A DNA stretch of 38,064 nt from Bacteroidia bacterium (GTDB lineage: Bacteria > Bacteroidota > Bacteroidia > Chitinophagales > Saprospiraceae), in the NCBI GenBank assembly GCA_030429045.1, contig JAUIEA010000021.1, positions 1-38,064 on the forward strand, written 5' to 3'. The notes beneath the pieces are model-generated. The model worked only from the letters and a program-made list of their open reading frames with translations, did no database searches and was not told the origin of the DNA. Made by a program: the position numbers and the translations under genes. Numbering within the stretch: the stretch's first letter is position 1; each line of letters begins with the position of its first letter. Below, in pieces: positions 15,837 to 25,388 of the stretch.

Positions 15837-17642
15837 ATGTCCCTACCGATCCGCGCCCTCCTGGGTTGCCTTCTGGTTCTTACTACCTGGTCGATCCCTC
15901 TCCGGGCGACGACCATCATTCCGTTCGCCAATCTGGGTGACATGGCCCAGGCATCAGATGCCGTGGTGGTGGTGCGCGCCGGCGAAACCCGACTGGAAGA
16001 AAAGGGTAACGCGATTTGTCGCCGCACTCCCTTTCAGGTGGTGGATGTCATCAAAGGCGAGCTGCAATCAGGAGCGGCATTTGACATGGATTCATGGTGG
16101 CGTCGGCAAGGCGATCGGGAGACTACCATCTGGGGGGATCCGGTCTATGAATCGGGGACAACCTATCTGCTCTTCCTGAACAAGCTGGATCACGCTCCCT
16201 ACTGGCAGCCGATGTTGCTGGCCTATGGCCAGTTTTATCTGCGCAAGATCAATGGTGTGGACTTCTTTTTTCCTTCCCGAGAGTCGCAGGAGATCCATGC
16301 CTTTCCCCGGCCGGATGGCATTGTGCCCGAGACCATGAAAGTGATGCTGGCAAAGGACCTGATCCAGCATCTTCGCCAGGTAGTATCCGGCAAGATCCCC
16401 TGGCAGGAGAAATTGATTTTACCGGAAGGTGAGGTCAAGGATCTGGAGGCGGATTTCAGGGCACCACCGGGGCATTGTACTTTTATTGAGGATCCTGATG
16501 ATGGGACCCCAGTAAGATACGAGGACTTTCCAGGAACACCAATGACAGTATTCTGTGAAGATGATGGTGATGCATTTTACGGACTTGTCTCTTCCGAAAG
16601 TATGATTCAAAATGCCATTGCAAATATGGAGTCATCTTATTCTGGAATAGATTTTTCCTATCCAGGAACCTATGACTATGAACCGGATTGTGGGGATAAC
16701 TCTGCCTTAGGCCTTGAAATCTACTATGCATTCAATGACAGAGAATGCATTGTAATTTTCAACGATCCATGCGGTGAAATTCCAGATTTGTCTAATTGTA
16801 ATGGTACGCTTGCATTGGGAGGTGTCATTTTTTTCCAAAGTGTCCATCAACACGATAATATGGATTGGTACACAGGGACAAGATCATATGTGTTAATGAA
16901 TAATGGGGTTGGGCCTTGTAATGATTCCGATGATTACACATTGATATTAATTCATGAATTGTCTCACGGCCTTGGTATCGGTCATATTGCTTCAGGAAAT
17001 GGGGCTGCAAACATGAACCCATCCTGTTGCAATGGGATCATGACCTTGGACATCGACTGCCTCGACTACACTTATCCAGCCGCACCCCTCCCGGTTGAAT
17101 TGATCAAATTCAGCGCGACAGAAAAATCAGGGGATGTCCACCTCAACTGGTCCACTGCCACTGAGGTCAACAACGATTATTTTCAGGTCCAGCGGTCCAT
17201 GGATGGGGAGCATTTTCAAGACCTGGCCGTCATCCCCGGACAAGGCACCACGACCAGCCCCCATCACTACTCCTGGTTGGATCGTCAGCCCGGGCCGGGG
17301 CAATGGTATTATCGCCTCCGACAGGTGGATCTGGATGGCCAGTTTGCGTTCAGTCCGATCGTTACGATCCAGCTGGATGGGGAGTTGTCGACCAGTCGCA
17401 TCTTCCCCAATCCCCTGTCTCACCACACCCTCACCCTGCAACGTCAGGCGGTGCAGGAAGGAGAGGTGCACGTTCAGGTGATCGCTCCGGACCAGTCTGT
17501 TACAGGACGTCAGATATTCTATCAGCAGAAAGGGGGCAATCAGTGGGATATCTCTCTGCCGGATCTGCAGCCGGGTATTTATTTCCTGAAGGTACAGGAC
17601 GAACGACAGTCCGAGGTGATCCGGTTTTGTATCACTCGATGA
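15837..17642 (+). CDS. T9SS-secreted zinc metalloprotease (metzincin-like), mosaic gene
   Basis: 601 residues from ATG 15837 ([20 protein letters not shown], signal peptide); ATG 15813 is an alternative. The N-terminal part (about 25-210) looks like the conserved region that precedes such proteases in Bacteroidota. The zinc site [11 protein letters not shown] is encoded at 16953-16985 and fits HExxHxxGxxH. A possible Met-turn, CCNGIM, follows at about 17023-17042. A beta-rich module ([20 protein letters not shown]) and a type A sorting domain (RIFPNPLS to ITR) complete the chain. The enzyme should be secreted and cleave extracellular protein. Codon use changes sharply to AT-rich between about 16475 and 17045, exactly over the catalytic domain, then returns to the local GC-rich style. 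Confidence 0.85.
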   Translation: MSLPIRALLGCLLVLTTWSIPLRATTIIPFANLGDMAQASDAVVVVRAGETRLEEKGNAICRRTPFQVVDVIKGELQSGAAFDMDSWWRRQGDRETTIWGDPVYESGTTYLLFLNKLDHAPYWQPMLLAYGQFYLRKINGVDFFFPSRESQEIHAFPRPDGIVPETMKVMLAKDLIQHLRQVVSGKIPWQEKLILPEGEVKDLEADFRAPPGHCTFIEDPDDGTPVRYEDFPGTPMTVFCEDDGDAFYGLVSSESMIQNAIANMESSYSGIDFSYPGTYDYEPDCGDNSALGLEIYYAFNDRECIVIFNDPCGEIPDLSNCNGTLALGGVIFFQSVHQHDNMDWYTGTRSYVLMNNGVGPCNDSDDYTLILIHELSHGLGIGHIASGNGAANMNPSCCNGIMTLDIDCLDYTYPAAPLPVELIKFSATEKSGDVHLNWSTATEVNNDYFQVQRSMDGEHFQDLAVIPGQGTTTSPHHYSWLDRQPGPGQWYYRLRQVDLDGQFAFSPIVTIQLDGELSTSRIFPNPLSHHTLTLQRQAVQEGEVHVQVIAPDQSVTGRQIFYQQKGGNQWDISLPDLQPGIYFLKVQDERQSEVIRFCITR

Positions 17643-17756
17643 TGATGACACATATTCCGCAGTTCACAGTTCGCCATTCGCGTTTCGCTTGAGCCCGTTT
17701 TATTCAAGACTTCCCTCCCGTTTATGGTGTTGGAAAATTAATGCAAATGCTCAATG

Positions 17757-18205
17757 CCGAATACCGAATCAGGTTTATTCTTTACGAATTGATTTTCGAA
17801 ATAACTCAATAACGCAATACCGAAATCCTGACTGCCGAAGGCAGTAACACTTCCTTGCAGCTGGATGGGTTGTCGTGTTATTGCGCCCCTTCAGGGCTTG
17901 GCTTATAGAAATACACCGAATACCGAATCAAGTTTATTCGGTTAATATTGATTTTCGAAATAACGCAATACCGAAATCCTGACTGCCGAAGGCAGTAACA
18001 CTTCTTGCACCCGGATGGGCTGTCTGTTTATTGCGCTCCTTCAGGGCTTGCCTTTCAGAAATTCATCCTACGACGAAATTCCGAACACCGAATACCGAAT
18101 ACCGTTTGAGGTTTATTCGTTTTGTATTGATTTACTAAATAACTCAATAACCCAATAACCCAATAACGAAATCCTGACTACCGAAGGCAGTAACATTTCC
18201 TTTCA
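17757..18205. repeat. Three imperfect tandem copies of a ~150-bp repeat
   Basis: Copies begin near 17757, 17914 and 18086. Each holds ACCGAATACCGAAT, then TTTATTC, then GATTT(TC)RAAATAAC, then GAAATCCTGACTGCCGAAGG continuing CAGTAACA. ACTGCC-GAA-GGCAGT is a 6-bp stem. The first two copies also carry the inverted form of the CCTGAAGGGGCGCAAT motif from 281-300. The whole 17643-18333 interval has no gene. Its last part (18287-18330) is a pyrimidine-rich run of CTCAACTCC-like units. Confidence 0.75.
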
Positions 18206-18333
18206 GTTGATTTTTCTGTTTTACGACTGGCAACTGAGAAGCAGAACATGATATTCCACCAGCTTTCTTCGCGCCTTTGCGTTTTTTCTCCTCAACTCCT
18301 TAACTCCTCTACGCCTCAACTCCTCCACTCACA

Positions 18334-20463
18334 TCACCGCACAAGCGTAATCTCTCCCCGTACGCTCTGCTCCATTCCGCAAAACGTAGCGGTGAACAGC
18401 CAGGCATACACATCCGCTGGCGCATCAGTCCCCTCTATCGCTCCATCCCAGCCTGTTCCATCGCCATTGTTGTCAAAGACCATCTTCCCCCACCGGTTCC
18501 AGACCTGCAGTCGATAGGGTGTATCCCAGAGGACCGGGGCGAGCAGGTCATTGGTCTGGTCGCCATTGGGCGTGAATACATTCGGAAGACGGGGTTTGCA
18601 GATCTCCTGGTCGATGGTGATCAGCATCGAATCATGGGCCGTACATCCATTCGGGCCGGTGATCTCGACGATGATATAGGTGGTCTCAAATACGGTTGCC
18701 TCCGTTTCATTGCAGGTCAGGCAGTCCACCACGGTCGGGGGTGTCCAGCCTGTAACTGGTCCACCGGTGGCACTTACCAGGACCGGACTCCCCGGGCCGA
18801 CAGTGGTGTCTTTCGGGGAGAGGGAGATGACCGGCAAAGGGAGTACGGTGAGCAGCATGGAATCCAGGAGCAAACATCCTTCACCGGATACCTCCAGCAG
18901 GTAGGTCGTCGTGGAATCCGGTTGAGCCAGAGGGGTGGCCATACCTGCATCCATAAGGGAGGAATCAGGCGACCATTGGATAGTCCCCACAGCTTCCATT
19001 CCGATCTGGACAGATTCGCCAGCACAAATGGTGATATCGGGCCCGGCATCTGCCAGGAGATCGCTTGGGAAAATGTGGATTGTATCGATCCCTGTGGCAC
19101 AGGGTGTCGTGACCGTCAGATGGTAAGTACCCGGACTGGTCACCGTAAGGGTTGTCGTCGTATCACCCGTCGACCACAGGTAGGACGCTCCGGGGACCGG
19201 GAAGGACAGGTCCAGGGAAGCTTCAGGGCAGAGTGTTGTGTCCGGACCGAGATCTACATTCAGTTCTTCTATGGTTTCACCGGCCAGCCAGGCTGCCGGA
19301 AAATTGGGCAGGCCGAGAAAAACGGGATTGGCGGTGGTCTGTGTCCCCATGAAAAAATGGTTCGGGGCCAGAGTCCCGCCACTGTTCGGACAGATAATGG
19401 CCGACAGATAACTGTCCGTAGAGCCATCCGGGTAGAGATAGAAATTGGTGAAATAGATATTCCGATCGGGGCCAAGCTGGGGGTAGGTAATGATAGGCAT
19501 CAGGGAAATGCCATCTTTCGTTTCTGGAATAATGCCCATGATGACCACACTGCCTGGAATATCCGGACTGTCGAGGTCAAACCGGTACACTTCCGTAGCA
19601 AGGGCTTTGGAGAATGCATACAACCAGCGGCTGTTCGCGGAAAATTCAACCTGGGAGCCTTCTGGCAGGATCACCGGATTGGTAATGGTTCCGGTCGCCG
19701 CATCGAAAGGAAAAAGCATTCGGCCGGCCTCGCCGATAGTGGTGAGCCATTTCCCATCTGGAGAGCTCTTGATCGGATTGTTGAATAAGGCGGGAGTCTG
19801 AATGAGTTGGGGTTGCCCGACCCCGGCCGCGGTAACAGGGACGAGGACCAACCCTTTCAGGCTGGATTGGAAGGCCACGATCCACCAGTCGACTCCATTT
19901 GCATGTTGAATGGCACAAAGCCCCTCATACGTGGGGCCATAGATATTCTCCTGGTAATCCGTGACGCCACCAAGGCCTCCGTTCAGAGTGGCATCCAGGG
20001 CAAACCAGGATAGGCCACGCCCCTCCGGCTGGCCGGAAACCTCACCACCAATATTGAATTCCACTTCTTCCATGGTGAAGAGAAAATATTGGTCTGATGC
20101 GCCCGGCCTGGTCACGAAGACAGCAGATTGAGCAGAACTGTATCCCCCGCCTTCGATGTAACTCATATCATAAAGGACATTATGATCCCGATCCCAGATA
20201 GATCCGGCAGGTTGGCCGCCTTGAAGCGGATCACGACCTCCGCCATTGGTATACCAGAGCAATTGTCCTTCAGAGTTGCTCAAGGTCGCACAGCCTTCAA
20301 AGGTAAATTGTTGGCTGCCAGTCACCAGGACTGGGGCTCCGGAGGTAAAGTCAAGGGCCTTGCTGAACCCGAAATGCCAGTGATTTGCGCGCTCCGTTTG
20401 GGCGGACAGGTACCCGGTTGTCAGGATCAGGCAAAGGCTCAGGAGCAGGAATTGATATTTCAT
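18334..20463 (-). CDS. Secreted protein with CHU_C (gliding-motility-type) sorting domain
   Basis: 709 residues with a signal peptide (MKYQFLLLSLCLILTTGYLS, cleavage near SAQ). About 22-380 is a propeller-like region beginning HWHFGFSKALDFTSG, a pattern common to long Bacteroidota proteins with gliding-type C-termini. Two Ig/PKD-like modules follow (LGPDTTLCPEASLDL and AGPDITICAGESVQIG). The last ~90 residues are CHU_C, the type B T9SS signal (PNVFTPNGDQTNDLLAP, then YRLQVWNRWGKMVF). Secretion by T9SS is expected, with the protein probably held non-covalently at the surface. It has its own start 151 bp after the upstream gene's stop, beyond that gene's terminator. Confidence 0.88.
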   Translation of the reverse strand: MKYQFLLLSLCLILTTGYLSAQTERANHWHFGFSKALDFTSGAPVLVTGSQQFTFEGCATLSNSEGQLLWYTNGGGRDPLQGGQPAGSIWDRDHNVLYDMSYIEGGGYSSAQSAVFVTRPGASDQYFLFTMEEVEFNIGGEVSGQPEGRGLSWFALDATLNGGLGGVTDYQENIYGPTYEGLCAIQHANGVDWWIVAFQSSLKGLVLVPVTAAGVGQPQLIQTPALFNNPIKSSPDGKWLTTIGEAGRMLFPFDAATGTITNPVILPEGSQVEFSANSRWLYAFSKALATEVYRFDLDSPDIPGSVVIMGIIPETKDGISLMPIITYPQLGPDRNIYFTNFYLYPDGSTDSYLSAIICPNSGGTLAPNHFFMGTQTTANPVFLGLPNFPAAWLAGETIEELNVDLGPDTTLCPEASLDLSFPVPGASYLWSTGDTTTTLTVTSPGTYHLTVTTPCATGIDTIHIFPSDLLADAGPDITICAGESVQIGMEAVGTIQWSPDSSLMDAGMATPLAQPDSTTTYLLEVSGEGCLLLDSMLLTVLPLPVISLSPKDTTVGPGSPVLVSATGGPVTGWTPPTVVDCLTCNETEATVFETTYIIVEITGPNGCTAHDSMLITIDQEICKPRLPNVFTPNGDQTNDLLAPVLWDTPYRLQVWNRWGKMVFDNNGDGTGWDGAIEGTDAPADVYAWLFTATFCGMEQSVRGEITLVR

Positions 20464-20561
20464 GGATCAAGGTTGATGGTCACCCGGCAACGCCTGAGGA
20501 AGGCGTGGGAAGAGGAAGCCAAAATACGCCTATTTCCAGTTCACCCCGGACTGGAGGGCAT

Positions 20562-20601
20562 AAAAAAAGTGGCTTGTCCGAACAATAGACAAGCCACTTT
20601 T
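20562..20601 (-). terminator. Rho-independent terminator of the VPS10/BNR gene
   Basis: A perfect stem AAGTGGCTTGTC with GACAAGCCACTT (20567-20600) is followed on the minus strand by a run of seven T. It lies just after the stop of the gene at 20616. Confidence 0.9.
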
Positions 20602-20615
20602 CACATAGATAAATG

Positions 20616-23600
20616 TTACCACTTTTTCGGCCAGCGACCAGGCGTATACGGAGCACCTTTGGCTTCGAGCTCGTCCTCCAGGGCACTGACCCGGGTGTCC
20701 ATTGCACGCAGATCTGTCATGAATGCATCGAACTGACTTTTCGCGATGGCATAGGAATCGGTATAGGTCTTGGGTACGGGTGCTGTCGAAGTCCACAATG
20801 CACCCTGAATGCCGTAAACGCGGTCGTTGATCGACGGGACGGTTTCAAACTGACGACTGGCGGCAGTGCCGTCCCCATTCAAACGAATATGGAGGTCGAT
20901 CAGATCCTGCTGCAACCTGGCAGCCCGGGCCAGGAAGTCTGCAGCCGGGGCAGGCATATCGCGCACTGCGGCATCCATGGACTTGACACGGTTTTGCAGG
21001 TCACCCAGCAGATCATCGGCAGCACCAGCTGCCTTGCGCAATGCACTGACCTTCTCGAGGAAGGGCGTGATGGCAGCCAGGTCGGTGGGCAGACTTCCCT
21101 GATTGAGATGTTTGACAGTAAACGTCTGCGGCCCGGCTAGAGAGGTCACCTGGCCATCGACTACCCTGGAAAGGCTCACGCGATAGGTTCCCGGGGATAC
21201 TAGGTGGCCCGTTTCAGCAGTCCCGAAAAGGACATCAGGGGCAGGCTGGTACCGGCCATTGACCGGAGCGGGATTGGCAGAACGCAGATCCCAGACCAGT
21301 CGCTTGAGTCCACTTGTGGCCGCCGCCTTCAGATGACGAATGACCCGGCCACTCTCATCCTCAATGGTGAAGAGCAGATAGGGATCGGCCTGATGATCTT
21401 CCAGGCGCAGGCTGTCCATATCGGGATAGAACACCTTCTCCTTTTTTTCATAGGCTGCCTTCTCCCGTTCTTGGCGCTGCTGTTTTAGCGTCTTGATCTC
21501 ATCTTTCAGGTAATAGGTGAAAACGGCTCCCATCTCCGGGTTGGGGGTGACAAAATAGCTGCTGCCCAGGTGTCCCTTGCTCCGCAATCCGATGGGATAT
21601 CGTTCGATAAACATCCACGGATCCTTGACCGGGAAAAGGAGGGCAGCAGATTCCAGTTTTTTCTGATCCAGCCCGCGCAAGGCACTGTAATCATCCAGGA
21701 TGTAAAATCCCCGACCGAAGGTGCCCAGGACCAGGTCATTCTCCCGACGCTGGATCTCAATATCCCGAACCGCAATGGTCGGGAGTCCGGCCTTGATCTG
21801 CACCCAGTGGCCGCCGCTATTGGAGCTGAAGAAACAGCCGAACTCGGTCCCCGCAAACAGCAGGTTCGGATCTACATGATCTTCAGCAATGCTGTAAACT
21901 GATCCTCGTTCAGGCAGGTCAGAGTGGATGGCTTTCCAGGAGGTTCCCCCATCTGTAGTCTTCAGGACATACGGCTTGAAGTCGCCATATCGATGGTGAT
22001 TGAAACAGACATAAACGGTATTGCGGTCATGCAGGGAGGTGATGACCTGGTGGACATAACTCATCTCGGGTACCCCCGGCAAGTTGTCATATCGGGTCCA
22101 GGTGGCCCCGCCATCCGTGGTCTTGTGGAGCAGGCCATCGTCAGTTCCCACCCACAACAGATCTGCATCGAATTTGGATTCAGCGATGCTGGTCAGCTGT
22201 CCGAATATATCTGTACTGCCATTTTTGGCAACGGCATCGACCGACCAGATCCGGCCCATTACTTCCAGCTTGTTGCGATCGATATTCCGGCTGAGGTCCG
22301 GGCTGATGATGGTCCAGGAATCTCCCCGGTCATTCGTGCGGAACAGTTTGTTGGCGCCGAAATACAGTCGAGTGGGATTGTGCTGACTGATCAACAGGGG
22401 GGCGTCCCAGTTCCAGCGCAGCGCGGGATCACCTTCACCCTCGATCGGTTTGATAAAGAGGTATTCCCCGCTGCGCCGGTCGAAACGGCTCAGGGCCCCA
22501 TATTGGGCCTGGGCATAGATGATGTTCGGATCGGTGGGGTCGACCTGTGTCTCAAATCCATCTCCCAGGGAGGTGATATACCAGTCTGCATTGACGATCC
22601 CGTTGGCAGAGGTGGTCCGGCTTGGACCACCCAGGCTCAGGTTGTCCTGTGTGCCGCCATGGACATGGTAGAAAGGCTCGGCGTTATCGGTACTGACCTT
22701 GTAGAATTGGGTGACAGGCAGGTTGTCCTTGAAATGCCAGGTGCCAGCCAGGTTCCAGGTCTCGTAAACGCCACCATCACAACCGACCAGCAAATGGTCG
22801 GTGTTATTGGGGTCGATCCAGATGGCGTGGTTGTCGATGTGCTTGTTCAGTTCACCGAGGTTGCGGGTGGTTTTTCCACCGTCGTCGCTGATCTGATAGT
22901 AGGTGTCGGTGATATAGATCCGATCCACATTCTTGGGATCGCAGGTGATCTCCTGGTAATAGTTGCCGGAGGTATAGGTGCCCCCACGTTTTTCCCAGCT
23001 GGCACCCTGATCGGTGGACCGATAGACGCCACCCTTGTCGTCATTGGCCTCGATGACCGTGTAGAGTACGTCGGGGTTGACCGGACTGATGGCCAGGCCT
23101 ATCCGGCCGAGGTCGCCACCGGGCAATCCACCTTCGAGCTTGTGCCAGGTGGCGCCACTGTCGGTCGACTTGAACAATGCTGTCTCCGGTCCGCCACCGA
23201 TGTAGGTGAAGACCTTCCGCATACGTTGGTGGAAGGCGGCATAGAGGACATCCGGATTGCGGGGATCCATCACCAGGTCGTTGCAACCGGTGTATTCCGA
23301 AACAGACTTCACGCAGGTCCAGGTAGACCCGCCATCGGTGCTCTTGTACACACCCCGGTCTCCACCCGCACTCCAGACCGGTCCGTATGCGGCGACAAAG
23401 ACGGTGGAGGGATCCTCGGGATGGACGATGATATTGGCAATATGTTCTGAATTTTTCAGGCCCTTGTGCTGCCACGACTTTCCACCATCCGGACTCATAT
23501 AGACACCATCTCCATAGGAAACGGAGCGTTGGTTGTTGTTTTCGCCGGTACCGACCCACACGACGGATGAGTTGGACGGGTCCAGGCTGATGCAACCGAT

Positions 23601-23900
23601 GGAATAGGAGCCCTGACCGTCAAAGATGGGGTTGAAGGTGACCCCGTGGTCCGTGGTTTTCCAGACCCCACCTGCCGCTGCGGCGACATAGTATTCATTG
23701 TGGTTATCTGGATTGACGGCAAAGTCGGCGATCCGGCCGGAAGTCACGGCAGGTCCGATCGAACGAAAAGACAGGCCGGACAAGGTTGCGCTGGTGAATG
23801 CCCCGTAATCCGGTTGGGATGGGGCGTTTTTATCCTTCTTCTGAGCGATCAGGCAAAGGGGCAGGAGGATGGCAAGCAAAAGGGTGAGAATCTGTTTCAT
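20616..23900 (-). CDS. Exported VPS10/sortilin-like BNR-repeat protein
   Basis: 1094 residues from ATG 23900 (MKQILTLLLAILLPLCLIAQ signal). The frame upstream to 24053 has no signal and is not counted. The body is a large beta-propeller with many Asp-box motifs (S/T-x-D-x-G-x-T-W), for example STDGGSTW, STDSGATW, STDQGASW and TTDGGATW. This is the pattern of the sortilin VPS10/WD40-like BNR family often labelled glycosyl hydrolase in Bacteroidota. The final ~170 residues are helical, ending GRWPKKW. There is no T9SS sorting domain, so it is probably periplasmic or released by another route. Catalytic activity is not established for the family, and no acid/base pair can be named here. Confidence 0.85.
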   Translation of the reverse strand: MKQILTLLLAILLPLCLIAQKKDKNAPSQPDYGAFTSATLSGLSFRSIGPAVTSGRIADFAVNPDNHNEYYVAAAAGGVWKTTDHGVTFNPIFDGQGSYSIGCISLDPSNSSVVWVGTGENNNQRSVSYGDGVYMSPDGGKSWQHKGLKNSEHIANIIVHPEDPSTVFVAAYGPVWSAGGDRGVYKSTDGGSTWTCVKSVSEYTGCNDLVMDPRNPDVLYAAFHQRMRKVFTYIGGGPETALFKSTDSGATWHKLEGGLPGGDLGRIGLAISPVNPDVLYTVIEANDDKGGVYRSTDQGASWEKRGGTYTSGNYYQEITCDPKNVDRIYITDTYYQISDDGGKTTRNLGELNKHIDNHAIWIDPNNTDHLLVGCDGGVYETWNLAGTWHFKDNLPVTQFYKVSTDNAEPFYHVHGGTQDNLSLGGPSRTTSANGIVNADWYITSLGDGFETQVDPTDPNIIYAQAQYGALSRFDRRSGEYLFIKPIEGEGDPALRWNWDAPLLISQHNPTRLYFGANKLFRTNDRGDSWTIISPDLSRNIDRNKLEVMGRIWSVDAVAKNGSTDIFGQLTSIAESKFDADLLWVGTDDGLLHKTTDGGATWTRYDNLPGVPEMSYVHQVITSLHDRNTVYVCFNHHRYGDFKPYVLKTTDGGTSWKAIHSDLPERGSVYSIAEDHVDPNLLFAGTEFGCFFSSNSGGHWVQIKAGLPTIAVRDIEIQRRENDLVLGTFGRGFYILDDYSALRGLDQKKLESAALLFPVKDPWMFIERYPIGLRSKGHLGSSYFVTPNPEMGAVFTYYLKDEIKTLKQQRQEREKAAYEKKEKVFYPDMDSLRLEDHQADPYLLFTIEDESGRVIRHLKAAATSGLKRLVWDLRSANPAPVNGRYQPAPDVLFGTAETGHLVSPGTYRVSLSRVVDGQVTSLAGPQTFTVKHLNQGSLPTDLAAITPFLEKVSALRKAAGAADDLLGDLQNRVKSMDAAVRDMPAPAADFLARAARLQQDLIDLHIRLNGDGTAASRQFETVPSINDRVYGIQGALWTSTAPVPKTYTDSYAIAKSQFDAFMTDLRAMDTRVSALEDELEAKGAPYTPGRWPKKW

Positions 23901-24185
23901 ATCAGGGTTTTCAATTCGGAAACAGGTATCTATGCACGATCGATGATACCTGAGATGGAGGCCCAAATTAGGAGAAAGCCCTGTGATGCCAAAAAGCCGG
24001 CGTCGATTTGTCGTGTTTTGATATGAAAAGGAGATGAGAAGTGTCCGCAACATATCCGTCAGGGCACAGCTGTACGCATTTTTGCTATCTTACTCAGGTC
24101 CAAGACCGCACACTATATGATCCCGTTTTTCCATTCCATTATTGTCCAGGCTGTACAACGCGCGTACAAAAACAGACCGGCCCTG

Positions 24186-25100
24186 ATGCGCAAGCCGAGC
24201 GTCTTTGAAAAACAGGTGCATGCAGTTGAGGTGGAGGTGTCTCACGCGTTGCGCGATTACCTGTCCATCGTCCTCGGGGTTTGTGCGGCAGCATTTGGAT
24301 TGAAGGGGTTTTTATTGCCAGCTGAATTCCTGGATGGGGGCGTGACCGGAACATCGCTTTTGCTCACCGCCCTGTTTGACTGGCCCTTGTCGTGGATGTT
24401 GATCGGCCTGAACCTGCCCTTCCTCATACTGGCCTATGTCGCTTTCAGTCCGCGATTTGCCTTTCGCAGTTTGGTGGGTATCCTGTTGTTGGCCGGCGCG
24501 GTAGACATTTTGCCTATCCCAATGATGACGGAAGACAAGATCCTGATCGCTGCATTTGGCGGTTTGTTTCTTGGATTGGGGATCGGTTTGGCCATCCGCG
24601 GCGGAGCCATCATTGATGGAACCGAGGTATTGGCCATTACCATCAGTCGCAACAGTACCCTCACCGTCGGTAATGTCATCCTGATCTTCAATCTGATACT
24701 GTTCATTATTGCGGCGCAAGTCCTGTCTATCGAAATTGCGCTCTATGCCATTCTGACCTATTATGCCGCCTCGAAAACGGTGGACTTTGTGATCGACGGT
24801 ATCGAGGAATACGTAGGCGTTACGATCGTGACGGATTATCATGAACAGATCAAGCGCATGATCATTCGTGAATTGGGGAGAGGTGTTACCCTGTTTCGAG
24901 GCCGAAAGGGGTATGGTAAAAAAGGCTCGCGTGAGGATGATACGGAGATTGTGTACACAGTGATTACCCGACTGGAGACAGCACGATTGCAAACTGAGAT
25001 CGACAAGATCGATCCGGATGCATTCGTGATCATGTCAGCCGTTAAAGATGCACGAGGGGGGATCATCAAAAAGAAGCCCGTGCATAAGGTTGGTATTTAA
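24186..25100 (+). CDS. YitT family membrane protein (DUF161 and DUF2179)
   Basis: 304 residues from ATG 24186 (MRKPSVFEKQ); ATG 24117 would add 23 residues. There are five or six hydrophobic segments (LSIVLGVCAAAFGLKGFLLP, LLTALFDWPLSWMLIGLNLP, GLFLGLGIGLAIRGGAIIDG and others) with the family hallmark GGVTGTSLLL. A soluble C-terminal DUF2179 domain follows (GVTIVTDYHEQIKRMIIREL, GRGVTLFRGRKGYGKKG). YitT proteins are conserved inner-membrane proteins of uncertain transport or regulatory role. It is divergent from the BNR-repeat gene and convergent with the small winged-helix gene (15-bp gap). No terminator is seen between them. Confidence 0.9.
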   Translation: MRKPSVFEKQVHAVEVEVSHALRDYLSIVLGVCAAAFGLKGFLLPAEFLDGGVTGTSLLLTALFDWPLSWMLIGLNLPFLILAYVAFSPRFAFRSLVGILLLAGAVDILPIPMMTEDKILIAAFGGLFLGLGIGLAIRGGAIIDGTEVLAITISRNSTLTVGNVILIFNLILFIIAAQVLSIEIALYAILTYYAASKTVDFVIDGIEEYVGVTIVTDYHEQIKRMIIRELGRGVTLFRGRKGYGKKGSREDDTEIVYTVITRLETARLQTEIDKIDPDAFVIMSAVKDARGGIIKKKPVHKVGI

Positions 25101-25115
25101 GCCGCCATTCTCCGA

Positions 25116-25385
25116 TCAGATTAACATGGCGCGTCCACCCAATAATGCCAATCGTCGAGGAGGCGGAATTTTTGCCTTCAGTGAAAGCAGGCTGGGAAGC
25201 ACCTCTTGAGCCGACATTTCCAGATCGTGATCGTCCAGATTTTCGATCAATCGTTCGTGGGTCAGGGATTTGCCAGCGTGAGCAGACAGGATCCATAAAA
25301 GTTCGAATTCCTGCGCCGTCAATGGGATCTGAATATCATCCATGATGGCTTGACTTCTTGGGCGGTCCAGTACGAGATTTGACAT
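25116..25385 (-). CDS. Stand-alone OmpR/PhoB-type winged-helix protein
   Basis: 89 residues. IPLTAQEFELLWILSAHAGK followed by LTHERLIENL matches the first two helices of the OmpR/PhoB DNA-binding domain (usual form LTPxEFxLLxxLxxxxGxVLxRExLL). The receiver domain is absent, and so are the usual VWG after that segment and the terminal R-x-V-R-G-x-G-Y wing; the end reads RRLALLGGRAMLI. It begins 3 bp after the stop of the phosphoesterase gene and should be co-transcribed with it. It could be a small regulator, a decayed remnant of a response regulator, or a protein using the fold for another purpose. The intact frame argues against simple decay. Confidence 0.65.
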   Translation of the reverse strand: MSNLVLDRPRSQAIMDDIQIPLTAQEFELLWILSAHAGKSLTHERLIENLDDHDLEMSAQEVLPSLLSLKAKIPPPRRLALLGGRAMLI

Positions 25386-25388
25386 GAC

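Noticed and set aside
21924-23450. Long open frame (508 codons) on the plus strand inside the VPS10/BNR gene
   Set aside because: It is antisense to a gene with clear signal peptide and Asp-box repeats. The composition is a shadow of that coding strand and no domain is visible.
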